Notes: a model not told the origin generated them from the sequence alone. A stretch of DNA of 64,000 nt from Armigeres subalbatus (GCF_024139115.2 NC_085140.1:299667978-299731977), one strand, 5' to 3'; positions 22,810-33,996 are shown, numbered from the stretch's first letter. Numbers and translations: made by a program.

Positions 22810-23335
22810 TAGGCATTTTAAAAAAATCATGTATCTTACAAAGTTGTGAATTTGGGCAGAATTTTATTCATGGTCCTCAAAGTTTAAGCGTTCAATAGCG
22901 TTCAATAGTGCATGATGTTTTACTGCGGGGTATTGCGGGGTACCAAACTGTTTTGTTCGTTTAAAACTGCGTAAAATATGCTTTTACAAAACTACTTAAA
23001 ACTAAATTCTGGACGGAGCTATTATTACATTATCAAGCCTATTGCATAGATCTGCTTAAGAGCTTTGTAGCGATATATAAATATGTTACTTTTGAGACGA
23101 AAATATGGCAAAGCTGGCCGTTTTCCCAAAAAACGTAAAAATATCATTTCTAGGAGGGGCTAGTTTGAACGCCCCCCACCCCTCCCAAAAAAAATCTAAA
23201 AAATAAAAGCCGTCCTGATTTGAAAAATATAGGGTCTAAGCTGTGTATTCATCACATTTTACTCGCTCAAATCGAAAATTGGCCTTTTGGTAGTTTTGGC
23301 CACTCCTTTATATGGGGCTGTCCTATTGTGCATTG

Positions 23336-24651
23336 TAGTGAAACAGTTTTGTCGAAGCAAAGATTGTTCTGAAAGATAATGCCCAAATTTTTGGCATGGT
23401 CGCTGAACCCAATATTAACTCAATCGATGATTATGCTTGGCACTCTCTCCGAACAACAATGCTTTTGTTTTGGAAGGGTTGATGTGTAGCAAGTTTTCAG
23501 TTGACCAAGAAACGACACGTTGAATAAGAAACGAACTTCGTTGATAAGCCTGATTGCAGTTGAAGAATCCAAATAGGTATAGAAGAGTTGTACGTCGTCA
23601 GCAAACATTTGAACCTGGCAGTGACGAAGAGTATCCGGAAGGTCATCGATATATAGCGAAAACAGCAAAGGTCCAAGAACAGATCCCAGTGGGACACCTG
23701 AAGTAACCATGATACTGGTGGATGAAGTTCCTGCGCAATGCACGGTTCTTCCAGATAGATAGTATGGCAGGTGATTCGAAACAAAACCGATCTTCCAGTT
23801 TTTGGCATAGTCGTCGATGCGAAATAGTGTCGAAGGCCTTGGAAAAATCTAGTAGGAGTAACACAGCTTTCTGTTTGTTATCAACGGCAGAAGCGATGTC
23901 ATCATAAACTCGTAGTAGTGCTGATTTTACCCCTTGGCCTTTACGAAAAATAGGTTGAAAGGTAGAGAGAAGTTGTGAGGCATTAAGAAATGCGTTGATT
24001 TGCGACTTTAGAACTTTCTCTAAAACTTTAGATAGTACACACAGCAAACTGATTGGCCGTAGATAATCGATTCAATTAAGATGTGTCTTTTTGCGCAGTG
24101 GAATGACAATAGCGTTTTTCCAAGCAGAAGGAAACTTTGATGTGTCGATCACCGTGTTGAACAAGTGGACAATTTGATTAATGATTAATGGTAGAATAAT
24201 GCGCAAAAACCTCGTAGTGATCCTATCGCTACCAGCTGCACTTGACATCGCAGAAAGCGTTCACCACTTCAAAGGATCTAATATGCTGGAAACGAAAATT
24301 TGCTGCTGATCGGGTGTTGTGATGACGGAAGCTACTACTAACATCGTTCGTAAAGTGGTTCGCAAAATAACTGTTGATTGTATCTGGGTCGAAAGGGCAC
24401 ACGTCGTCGGTTATGGGCTCCCCAACTCGTAGTTTTTCCATAAACTAGACAATGGAGCAGCCGTGTTTAGATCCCTGCTTAGATGCTCCAGTTTGGTACG
24501 ACGTATGAGTGCAGTAGTTCTGTTTCTTAACTGCTTGTAGGCAAGCTTTTCATTATTCTTGGTGTCCGCGGATGCTACTTTCCAGTCATAATATGCCAAA
24601 TTTCTCTCCACAATAGCTTTCCGGATATCATCGTTAAACCATGAGTTGAAG
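23336..24651 (-). pseudogene. CR1-like ORF2, thumb to RT core
   Basis: Reading minus from 24651: WFNDDIRKAIVERNLAYYDW, a basic linker, then after breaks LRPISLLCVLSKVLEKVL, LLLLDFSKAFDTISHRRL (first catalytic Asp), SGVPLGSVLGPLLFSLYIDD and MFADDVQLF (catalytic Asp pair at about 23600), then a block with LGIIFQNNLCFDKTVSLQ that runs into the nested element at 23336. The catalytic residues persist, but there is a frameshift near 24430, a stop near 24229, a stop before LRPIS, and a frame change near 23740. Confidence 0.85.
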
Positions 24652-25075
24652 CAAGGATGCTATCAATCATTTAGGAATTCGCGTTCGATCATTCAGTAGT
24701 TTGTCAATAACTCTTTACAGAAGCTGAATTTCAAAATGTGTTGTATGGTGGACTTCTAGTGCGAAGGTTTTTCTACAACTCTGCCTAATGGTTCGTTGTT
24801 AGAACTCAACGAATAACGGAGTTATAGCGCTAGTTACAGTAACTTAAACTAAATGATTGGAATTTTGTTATCATTTAGTCTAAGTTACTGAAACTATAGT
24901 AATAACTCCGTAATTAGTGGAATTCAAACAACGAATTATGAAGCAGAGATGCAGAAAAACCTTCGCACTAGAAGTCCACCATACAACACATTTTGAAGTT
25001 CAGCTTCTGTAAAGAGTTGTTGACAAACTACTAAATGATCGAACGCGAATTCCTGAATGATCGATAACATCCTTG
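24652..25075. mobile_element. 424-bp hAT-like foldback element, TSD AGTTGAAG
   Basis: It starts CAAGGATGCTATCAATCATT and ends as the near-perfect reverse complement (CATCCTTG). An 8-bp direct repeat, AGTTGAAG, flanks it (24644-24651, 25076-25083), as expected for hAT. Its two halves are almost entirely inverted copies of each other (about 200-bp arms, for example GCGAATTC through ACTTCTAGTGCGAAGG), meeting around 24860. Removing it and one TSD restores the LINE frame as RRYFNS-WFNDDIRKA. Confidence 0.92.
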
Positions 25076-25990
25076 AGTTGAAGTACCTTCGCTGTTGAAC
25101 AGTTCGGAGTGGAATACAAGAGTCGTGAACTGCTATCACCTCAGAGTTGAAAAATTCAGTCAGTTGATCAACGTCGTTCGACGAGTAGAACTCATTCCAG
25201 TGAATATTCTCAATGCAATTCCGTAAAATGTCAGCGTTGAAATTGACGTAGTCGCGATACACCTGATCGCGCTTTATTGGTTCAACTTCGATATCGAGCA
25301 AACTTAGTAACATGTCATGTTTTAAAAATCCAGGTACAGCAACTTGATGAAAACCAATAGATATGGCAGGTTTATTTGTTGCCAACAGATCAAGCTGAGA
25401 ACAACCGGTGTCGGAAAAATATGTCGGTTCGGTTCCAACCATTTCAAAGGTGTATAGGTGGAGAACAAATCTTCAAGACTCCTCCTTCTTCTACTATTTT
25501 GTAACCAGTCTGTGTTGAAGTCTCCAAGGAGGACATACTGTTCGTAACAGGATACTAACGAATCTAGTTGATTTGCGATGAAAAGAGCCGCGTCACAGTC
25601 GGGAGGATTATAGATAGTGACTATCAGTATGATGTTGCCATTTACGTTTAGTTCTACTGCAAGGCATTCAGTTTTAAACTGGGAAGCTGAAGTTATCCTC
25701 GTAGAGTATACGGTTTTGTACGAAATGCCGTCACGAACATAAACTGCAATTCCACCACCTCGCTTGTATTCGCGATCATTCCTAATCATACGATAGCCGG
25801 TGATATCAATGACACGATCAGGTATGGTACCACTTAGCATTTGCTTAATTTTTTCAAATTTACTGAAACTTCGCGCACACATGCTTTGAGCATTAACATG
25901 GCACAAATTTAGCTTACTGCTATTGAAAACGGTGTTCATAATTATTCGTGGAATAACGTGTTGTGAGAGTTGGACAATATTGTTGTTGGA
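25076..25990 (-). pseudogene. CR1-like ORF2, endonuclease part
   Basis: Minus-strand frames give LCHVNAQSMCARSFSKFEKI, a block with RGGGIAVYVRDGISYK, TIYNPPD, LLGDFNTDW, and then after a frameshift near 25440 LDLLATN and a block ending SCIPLRTVQQRRYFNS at the hAT-like insertion. These are AP-endonuclease motifs of CR1/Jockey-group LINEs. The start codon is probably one of the ATGs near 25940-26020. One frameshift separates the two halves. Confidence 0.82.
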
Positions 25991-26133
25991 CATTAGGCTT
26001 AAAAGGAAAGCGATGCACATTTATAGGCTGCATAGAACTAGGTTTCCACATCACTTTCAATACTTCATCTTCACATTAAAAATAGAGCGTACAATTACAA
26101 ATATCAAGAACAAAGCATACTAAAGGTAATAAT

Positions 26134-26922
26134 TTAAATATGGCTTAACTGATCTATCGACATGATTGCTACAGAAGGTCCATCGGCAATCTTCTTCACA
26201 TGCACAGTGCCCAATTTCGTGGAAACATTGAACAGCTTCTTCTCCCGTCGCAACTTAAGAGCGGTACGATTGATTTCCCTGGCGTTGGCTGTAAGGTTTT
26301 CATTTATGTATATGCGCCGGTCGGAAGACATTCCTATGTCGCTCAGCTTCAGATCACGTTTAGCGAGGTATTTGAAGTAAAAGTCATCTCTCAGACAAGC
26401 AACAGTAAACTGCATGAGTATGAAGCATTGGTCACCATCACGTAGATTTCCAGATCGTAGTCTTTTGCAGTGAATATTGGGGACCTTGATATCTTCGAAT
26501 CCGATAGCTTTCGCAATGTCCGAAACATAGTCGCATAGATTCTCACCGGTGAGAAAGGGAATCCCAACGGCAATAAGCTCAGCTCTATTTTCGAGACGAC
26601 ATAGACTGTTAGATAAAGTGGCAACTTGATGCTGAGCCGTATTGACAGCCACATGAAGCTGATCATGTTCAACATTGCAGGAAGTTTTCATCAAAGCGAT
26701 TTCCTCTTTCACGGCGTTGATCTGCTCTTGGAATTCCATATAGCTTGGTATTGAGTTCAGATTTCAGAGAATCAATTTTTATGTTCGTTTCGTCGAAACG
26801 ACGAAGCAGCTTATCAATTGCAGTATCCAGAGTTGAGCCATCAATACTCGTCGGGCTTGCATCCTTTTTGTTCACGTGGACAGTCCTCTCTGGCGTTTTG
26901 GTCTGTTTTCGTCCCCAGACAT
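26134..26922 (-). pseudogene. CR1-like ORF1: coiled coil plus RRM-like, frameshifted
   Basis: It begins MSGDENRPKRQRG (basic, likely nuclear or RNA binding). A break then precedes NKKDASPTSIDGSTLDTAID and a heptad-rich helix. After a second frame change near 26740 comes a coiled coil and a domain with ENRAELIAVGIPFLTGENL, IHCKRLRSG and KRDLKLSDIGMSSDRRIYIN. The last part resembles the RRM-like domain of L1-type ORF1 (transposase-22-like), an RNA chaperone that packages LINE RNA. At least two frame breaks are present. Confidence 0.72.
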
Positions 26923-27276
26923 TGTTTGTAAACAGTGGTGATCACAGTAGATACGATCAAATAATGACCGCGATGAAAAACAAACACAGTTGGTCGAAGG
27001 TGTCGAAGAACAATGGTAGCAAATGTCTCTTGTAGTCTTTCTTGCATCAAGGAGCAATCCATAAATTGAATGAACAAATAATGACGATCCGAGCGAAACG
27101 ATGAGAGATAACACGTTACGAGAAAATTCGCGTCGATAAGTACCAGTTACGCGCAATTACGGCACCCGTGGAGGCAAAATAGTATACTTTTCCTGAATTT
27201 TGCTGCGAACTATGCGCTTGTGTTACATACCGTCGGCATGGTTGCCAGAAAACTGAAATAATTTGAATACCGTGGG

Positions 27277-27460
27277 TGTAGTATATTAGATGTGTGTTCC
27301 GTATCACTGTATGATAGAATGTATAATGTCTCAAAGATAATTAAATGTTATCTTGCATTTGTTATATACTTTGGCAACACTGGCGATGTTTGTGTATGAT
27401 GTTGTGACGGTGACAACTCAGTCTTGTCTTACCGCAGCAGCAAGCGGACGCGATCCCACA
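27277..27460 (+). repeat. Left LTR
   Basis: 184 bp, TG...CA ended, identical to the right LTR except one G/A difference. Bounded by GTGGG on the outside and two bases from the PBS on the inside. Confidence 0.95.
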
Positions 27461-27462
27461 AC

Positions 27463-27480
27463 TGGCGACGAGGATGGGAT
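27463..27480 (+). promoter_or_regulatory. Primer binding site for tRNA-Ser(GCU)
   Basis: TGGCGACGAGGATGGGAT is complementary to the 3' end of eukaryotic tRNA-Ser(GCU), whose acceptor/T-arm end reads ATCCCATCCTCGTCG plus CCA: 18 consecutive matches. Confidence 0.85.
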
Positions 27481-30400
27481 CACTAATGGTAACTATTGTT
27501 GGATTTCTTTGAAAAAAAGAAAATATCGGAACCGGTGGATAATTTCCTTTCTCTGGATATTCTTTGTGGAGCGAAAGTGATGGTTTTGCCATCGGTTTAA
27601 ATAAAAAAAAAAGTTAGAACCAGTGGAAGCTTTTCCATGGTTGGGCTTTGCGGAGTGAAAATGATAGTTTCACTGCCGACTGGATGAGAAAAGTACGCGA
27701 GAATTACGAGAATTCTCCGTGGGGTCAAACTTTGCAAGAATCCAGAGTGATTCTCATGGAGTAGGCGGAAATCTGAAGGATTTCCCCTGTATTAGTTGCG
27801 AGAATTGTTAGAATTCTTCAGGGGGCAAAGTTTGAGAGAATGTTTGACATTCTCATGGAGTGAGCGGAAATCTTTAGGATTTCCCAGATGATGGATTATC
27901 ACGCAGAGTCTGATAATCTTGATGAAGGTGCGGAAATGTATTTCCCAGGAATAAGAGAAAGTTGAAATTTTGGGTTTAGTCGAAAGATGTTTCATGGATA
28001 ACAGGAATTGTTTTCTTAGACCTGAGAAATGTGTTGCATAAGCTTATGACAGAGGGATTCTGACCTGAAGCGGAAAATAGCGATTTCGCATAGATGTGTT
28101 CTGAGACATGGACTGGCTGGTAGAATAATGCATGTGCCCGAAGAATAGAAATAATGGGTGAAATCATGTTGATGAATTCAGACACGTATTCATTTGACAA
28201 AGTTCATTGATATCGAGATAATGAGGATGGAGAAACCTTCATTGAAAATATGTTCTAGTTTCTTGAGTCTGCTTGATAATTTGGTTAGTTGGCAAGGACA
28301 GAATGATCGGCAATCAAAACAAAAAGATGGATTATTTTCACTGGCGAAGACAGAGGTAGGGCACCACGCGATGCAATCACACCATTGTTCTCGAAGGCTA
28401 TTGTTCTTGCGCTTAGTGGTGTGTTGGTTGATGCTTCCTCTTGTGTGGACTTACTTGCGCTCAGAGGTACACGCGTATGAGTTGAGCAGTGGTTTTCTCA
28501 GTATATTTACGTGGTACTGAGTGGCAAGAGTTTTACGTATATTTTGTAAATGCATGTTCCATATTGGCAGTCATGGGCTCACACCAAGTTGAAGACAATC
28601 GAGGGGTCAAGCAAAAGGGAAATCTGCTGAACCAATGTTTCTGAATTGAGGTTGTCGGAACACTAGATTAAAATCCTGGTTTATTTCATTTACTTTGGAA
28701 ATGATTATTTGGAGATTGTTTGCAGTTAGCTGGTTTAGTTGAGTATAACTTATTGATCACGAAATGAGATGAGTAATTGGACGTGCGATTATTTAGGATG
28801 CACTACAGAACAGAAGGGAGTTGAAATTGACCAGAAGTGTTTGCTTGACTATGAGTCTAAGACTTTTCTGTAAGAGGCGCAGCCCCGAAGTAAGACCCTG
28901 CTGAAGGTGGTAGTCTAAGAAATTTTCCATCAGCCAATTTTCTCGACATGATTTAGCGTAAAAATGCCATCTTGTTGAAAAAAGGGAAACTAGGTTTAGA
29001 AACCACACGTAAATAAGTGGAAATATTTAGTAAACATTTATGTGAGAGGCCCGGATGTCCCGGTGATAGATTCATATAAATAAGGTACATAGATAAGGAC
29101 TGTGAGTTTCTTTGGTTTAGCCATGGGATCTATGACTACGAGATCAAGAGCGAGAGTGATAGAATTTGGGTTTGGGTCCTATAGTTTCACTATAGGAGAT
29201 TCAACATAAAGAGTTTCAAGAAATTCGGTGGGTGAAAGGTGTCGTCGTGTATGTGTATATGTGTAATGAAAAGAGAGTGAAATGTTGAGTTACCCTGAAA
29301 TCTCTTATTCAAAGGGTTTGAAAATGCTTGATGAGTACATATTGGCTTTTGATGTGGAAGTGTTTCAGTCGAGTGTTGTAATGCAGAGGATTGTGCATGG
29401 CATCGGAAAGTATGAGAATGTATGTGGCTTTTATCTTCCAAACTGTATGTTGCTGATCGTGTGCTTGTCAAGGACCTGTTGGTTATCAAGAATTGCAGAT
29501 TCTGTTTTCAATTATTGTACATTTTCATGATCGAATTAATTCTGCGTGACCATAATCCACGGTTGGTCACTTCTCACAATTTCTCTTAGAATATGCAGAG
29601 CTGTTGTTTCTTGAGAAAGGTGATTGAGTTGAGAAGCTTGAGTAAAACTCTGTACTGACTAATTGAAGTATGTTGTTATGTCTTCGTAGAGCAGTATCAG
29701 AGTACTGAAATCTATGACAGTCTGTGTCAGCAGTATTAAAGCACAAATATAAGAAAAATCACTTTAATAAAGTTAAAAAAGCAATATTGAAGTACGCACG
29801 TTCAATGAAATTTGGTTCAAGCCTACATGTCATGGAAGTAATGGGCCCACAAGTGCATGTAACATTTAATTTGGAGCAGCATACTATAAATAATAGAGTT
29901 TTCTTCTGCTGCGAACGAATTTCGAATGACGAAGCCTTTGTTTTGGCATCGTAAGCAGAAGACTATTTTTATTAGCACACATGGGAGTTTCCGTTTAGCA
30001 TTGAGAACAAAGTGGTAGGATTGCATTATGGAGATGGCGAGTTTGATTCTCGGTCAGGATGTTTTCGGGTGGGAGGCATTCTTAATGCTATGGACTTGCC
30101 CCACAGGCTACAAATTCATTCACACAATGGCAGACATGGAAAGGCTTATAATCGGTGGCTGTGAAAATGAAGGCAGAAAACTTAGTTGAGATGTAGGCCG
30201 GGTTCCAGTGGCAATGTAGAGCCATTGAAAAAGGAAAAAACATACATTTGAGTTGGTTGTGCAATGAATGGGTAATATGCACGTTCTTCCATGTGAGGAA
30301 AAATGTATTCCAGTAGGATTGGCTTGAGATTGTGAAGGAGAGGTACCTACACTTTTCTCTTGAATTATCTTTTGATCGAACCCTGACGTTTATGACGGCT

Positions 30401-31715
30401 TATGTTTATCTGGATGAATGATGTGGATGGTGGATGAAACCAACTGGAAATGAGGAGCAAATTGAAATGTTGATGATTTTTATTGGGGATGAGTCAGAAG
30501 CTCTTTTGTTTTCTATGTAGATTGATGCTGACTATATTAGATGATTTTTTGTAGATTTGTGGCTTTTGGAGATGTTTACTAGGTTGAGTAAATGAACGAT
30601 TTATTTTCCAGAAATTATTATGGAACATGTGCTTGTGTTGATTGTATAGATGTCTTAGTCTCTACATAATACATAGTAGGAGATTAAAGATCAAGTGACT
30701 ACGACTATTCAACGATATTATTATGTAGTTGCAAGAGGCTTATGCTTAGTACCATAGAAAACTTTGGGTTTAATATTATCAGAATCACATACTGATATGT
30801 TTTGAATGCAGCGTGTGAGCTAAAACATGTTTGGTTTTAGTTGTGAACGTTGTGATCTTTAAACTTTTGTGAACTGCTCTGAACTGGTATCACTAGTATT
30901 CACTTAAATCGACTGTAAGAAATGGGTAAATGATTTGAGTAAATTGGATTTATTCGAATGTTTCGTACTCATGAATAATAGTGAGGATATATGTAAAGCA
31001 AGCATCTTAACGCCTCATGCACACGAGCATGCACGTTAGTTAACGGTGATTTTTTAATGTTATTGATATATAATGAACTGATAATAACTATGAAACAGTC
31101 ACCGTAAACAACTGCTTGTTTTCAGAGGTGAGCCAGCCAGGGTCTGAAAGACTCTCAAATAAAGACAATTTAATTCAACTGCTTGTTTTGATAAAAAAAG
31201 GGGAAGTAACGATAAGCTGGAATAGAAGCCTATTAAAATATATGTATGTATATAGTGGAAGAAGTGTTATGTCATAATGAGAATAATTTGAAGGTTGGCT
31301 GATGATGAGTCGTGATTAAGGCAGCTCTTGTGTTTGAATGTGGCTGCAAATGGAAAGGAAAATGAAGCTGAAGAAATAATATATTTCCACGATTCTGAAA
31401 TAGATCTTGCTTTCATTGTGGGATTGTATCACAGATTGATACGCGTGCAATTCGAGGTTGCGTAGAAATTTGATGAAACAGAATGAATCTACGAATAAGT
31501 CTTTTTCATCTACATGTATTCAAATCAAGATTGACAAGAAATGACGGTGAATTTGCACTCAAAAGATTCATCAGACAACCGCAGTAGATATAATGATCGT
31601 ACATCTTCATATCGTAGAAAGGTCCTCTGGCTTAATGGATGTGTTGAGTGAGCGTAGAAACAATTGTTTAAGGAACTCAACATATTTAACCTACACGTGT
31701 TTGCATTTTTATATC
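27481..31715. other. Non-coding interior of the LTR element
   Basis: No retroviral-type domain in any frame. A diverged duplication of about 100 bp is visible near 27730-27890, with repeated ATTCTCATGGAGT and GCGGAAATCT then GGATTTCCC. The composition is G-rich on the plus strand compared with the flanks. Confidence 0.8.
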
Positions 31716-31725
31716 AAAAGGGGGA
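31716..31725 (+). promoter_or_regulatory. Polypurine tract
   Basis: AAAAGGGGGA lies one base upstream of the right LTR, the expected place for plus-strand DNA priming, and fixes the element's orientation as plus. Confidence 0.88.
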
Positions 31726-31726
31726 T

Positions 31727-31910
31727 TGTAGTATATTAGATGTGTGTTCCGTATCACTGTATAATAGAATGTATAATGTCTCAAAGATAATTAAATGTTA
31801 TCTTGCATTTGTTATATACTTTGGCAACACTGGCGATGTTTGTGTATGATGTTGTGACGGTGACAACTCAGTCTTGTCTTACCGCAGCAGCAAGCGGACG
31901 CGATCCCACA
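31727..31910 (+). repeat. Right LTR
   Basis: 184 bp, 183/184 identical to the left LTR by eye; followed by the TSD copy GTGGG. Confidence 0.95.
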
Positions 31911-32514
31911 GTGGGCAATCAAAATTCGGACACACTCAAACTTCGGACGCTTGAATTCGTATGGGAAATTTTCTGAAATATTTCATCGAAATGTTTCGTC
32001 AAGCTGGAACGGAAGGACTAATAGTTTTTGCTTGTTTTAGTATAGTTACATTTTAATAAGACATGTTAAAACAATGCGACGAAATATTTAAAAGACAGTC
32101 TGAGCTGTGCAGTGAGAATTGTTTTCAATAATTCTTTCCGGTACTGTGTAATCAGGCGTCCGAAGTTTGAATCTTTGTGTCCGAAATATGAATCCAACCC
32201 CGCCGGTGTCCGAGGTTTGAATCAAACAGAAGCCGGACATTTTCATAAATTGCAAACATTCTTTGCAATATTCTGCACGTATTAAATACGTAGTTCAAAG
32301 ATGAATACTGTACTCAGTGATTGCAATGATGATTTAAACGGTGTGATCTAAAATGCGAGTTAACAGGATGATTGTATATCAGAAAGTGCTTAAGCGTCCG
32401 AAGTTTGAGTTTGCACGGTATGTTTACTGACGCTGATCTTAGGCTGCTGTGACCGCTATCGAATTCATGGTTGCAATAATTTGCCGCTAAAACGCGATAG
32501 ATCCGTTATGAGTA

Positions 32515-32706
32515 TAGATAGTAGAATCTATAGATGAGCGAAAGCATGGCTGAGTCGATTTTTTTGCCCGTGCACACGCGCATATGACGTCACAGCCCTT
32601 AACGTTTCCATTGAAATCGTGACGTCATGCTCGTTTGGAGACACGTTTGACAGTTCGTTTGGAGACAGAGGATTTATCTTCGCTCATCTATATATTCCAC
32701 TATCTA
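32515..32706. mobile_element. 192-bp mariner-type MITE
   Basis: The TIRs TAGATAGTAGAATCTATAGA and, inverted, TAGATAGTGGAATATATAGA continue into TGAGCGAA. TA dinucleotides flank it (32513-32514, 32707-32708). No coding capacity. The internal part has two GTGACGTCA-like sites. Confidence 0.85.
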
Positions 32707-32708
32707 TA

Positions 32709-33359
32709 GTTATGAGAATATATATTTGCAGCGTCTCACAACTCTTGAATGAAAAATTCATACATGACCGCTACTGATGCCAACATCAGCCACTCGATGA
32801 TTTGCCGCTGAAACGCGATAAATGCTATCCACGGGAATCAATTTTTGTAGCGTCTTTCTGTCGTCGCCAAGCGATTATGATTTGCACTTTGAAGAAAATT
32901 CGTCTTGACTAAACCTTCTCTTAAAATGATGATTCTGTAAAGAATTGCATTATTTTCAATAGTGCGCCTTTCCAATCACGAACATAAAGAAACCAAAATC
33001 AGAATCTTGAAAGGATACTTCACATGATTGTCTCTGACGCCGTTCGATGATTTTCTGCTGAAACACGATAGACATCATCCATGCAAATAATGGTCGCTGT
33101 GTCTCCTCCCAACGACTGCTACCGATGCCTTGACTTTGGTTTTGCTCGGGTGCACTGGCATCGAACGAAAAAAGGCGTAGCCTGCAGACACCAATATGGT
33201 ACCGGCCACCATAGGGGCTGCAATCGGATACTGGCAAGCCAAGGTCACTGTTTTCGCGACCGATCGGTAGAACGACCGGAACAAAGCACCGAACAATCAA
33301 ACATCATGGCACCGTAAGCCGGTAGCGGATGTTACCGTTAAGGTACTTTCACCTTAAGT
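32709..33359. other. Unassigned DNA with a diverged repeat motif
   Basis: GCCGCTAAAACGCGATAGA (32482) recurs as GCCGCTGAAACGCGATAAA (32806) and CTGCTGAAACACGATAGAC (33052), so this is a decayed tandem repeat of unequal spacing. CGCCAAGCGATTATG with TTTGCACTTTG near 32872 resembles 44651 downstream of the histone remnant. A 73-codon minus-strand frame (33075-33296) has a hydrophobic stretch but no known domain; I do not call it a gene. Confidence 0.4.
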
Positions 33360-33996
33360 AAAAAGCCTAAGCATTCCTTGTCGTGTTTCTGGACGAGCCG
33401 GACGTATTTTACTCCCGTGTCTCATCACGTGACGCGCTTTATACCGCTAGAGTTTTTTTTCCCCCGTTTAGTATTCGGCGGGTTGTTTTTATATCGTTAA
33501 GTTGCCTACGCGAGTGTAAAGCTAGTTACAAGGTGATTTATCCAGCCGACTAGTTAAGGAAGCGAGCTGTTCTAGCGATGCTATTGCAGTCTCGTTAGTT
33601 TGGTTTTTTTTTTTTTTTTTCATCAAGTGCTGCGACGACGATCAGTATCAATCAGCATCAGGTCGTCATCGACAACGCTACCTACTCGGGTAGGCAGCAA
33701 ACAGGCTAAGTAAAAAGATTGTATCCCATTGTCTCTTTGCATTCGTTTAACTTTCATCCACGCACCAGTGGTGAAGCTTTTGTGTGCTCTGCCTGTCGTT
33801 AGGCAAGGGTGGCACCGTTGCATTAGAGTGAGACGAAACGCAAAAAAGGTTGCCTGAATTATTATTAAAAACTTTGAATTTTTTTTTTCTTTTTTTTTTG
33901 TGTGTGTGTTTGTCTTGTTATTTTTATAATTAAAACCTATTAGTATTATTTTTTTTTCTCTTCTATTTTTTTTTGGGGGATTTTGTATTACATTTC

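Larger units (their letters stand above)
21418..23330. mobile_element. 1.91-kb DNA element, CACAATAGG termini, TSD CATTG
   Basis: Both ends start CACAATAGG in inverted orientation and both have TGGCCAAAA within about 40 bp. CATTG flanks it (21413-21417 and 23331-23335). Removing it together with one CATTG joins the LINE codons as TVSLQ-CGKVYSCLRTL in frame, so the boundaries are secure. A 5-bp TSD and CACAAT-type termini recall the Transib superfamily, but no transposase is present and the TIR is short, so the superfamily is inferred. It carries a D1 copy (22193-22809) and, within that, a 57-bp hairpin. Confidence 0.85.
20986..27269 (-). mobile_element. CR1-like non-LTR retrotransposon with two nested DNA elements
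   Basis: Minus strand. It has a 5' region (to about 27269), ORF1 (26922-26134), ORF2 with endonuclease and RT (about 25990 down to 21095), and an AT-rich 3' end with AATAAATAAAGAAAGAATG near 20990 instead of poly(A), as in CR1/L2-group elements. ORF2 is split by insertions at 24652-25075 and 21418-23330, and the reading frame is exact across both empty sites. Frameshifts near 25440 and 24430, stops near 24229 and 24074, and further breaks in the RT make it defective. There is no RNase H domain. Exact clade (CR1, L2, Kiri or Daphne) needs phylogeny. Confidence 0.85.
27277..31910 (+). mobile_element. Young non-coding LTR retrotransposon (LARD-like)
   Basis: Two 184-bp LTRs (27277-27460, 31727-31910) begin TGTAGTATATTAGATGTG and end GATCCCACA. 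They differ at one position (near 27312 versus 31762). A 5-bp TSD, GTGGG, flanks the element (27272-27276, 31911-31915). The primer binding site follows the left LTR by two bases and a polypurine tract precedes the right LTR. The 4.27-kb interior has no gag, protease, RT, RNase H or integrase motif and no frame over about 110 codons. It is therefore a large retrotransposon derivative mobilised in trans. tRNA-Ser priming is typical of the Mag lineage of Ty3/Gypsy, which is only a hint to the helper. Confidence 0.94.
27270..32418. mobile_element. TA-flanked MITE, split by the LTR element
   Basis: The left end is at 27270 (CCGTGGG, preceded by TA). It continues after the LTR element at 31916 with CAATCAAAATTCGGACACAC then CTCAAACTTCGGACGCTTGA. 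The right end (32418, followed by TA) reads inverted CCGTGCAAACTCAAACTTCG then GACGCTTAAG. The original length is about 510 bp. Sub-repeats of GTCCGAAGTTTGAAT occur inside (32155-32225). TA TSD fits Tc1/mariner-type MITEs. Confidence 0.75.

Noticed and set aside
33075..33296. 73-codon minus-strand frame with a hydrophobic segment
   Set aside because: No domain recognised, competing frames in the same place on both strands, and no supporting start or neighbour; left as unassigned.
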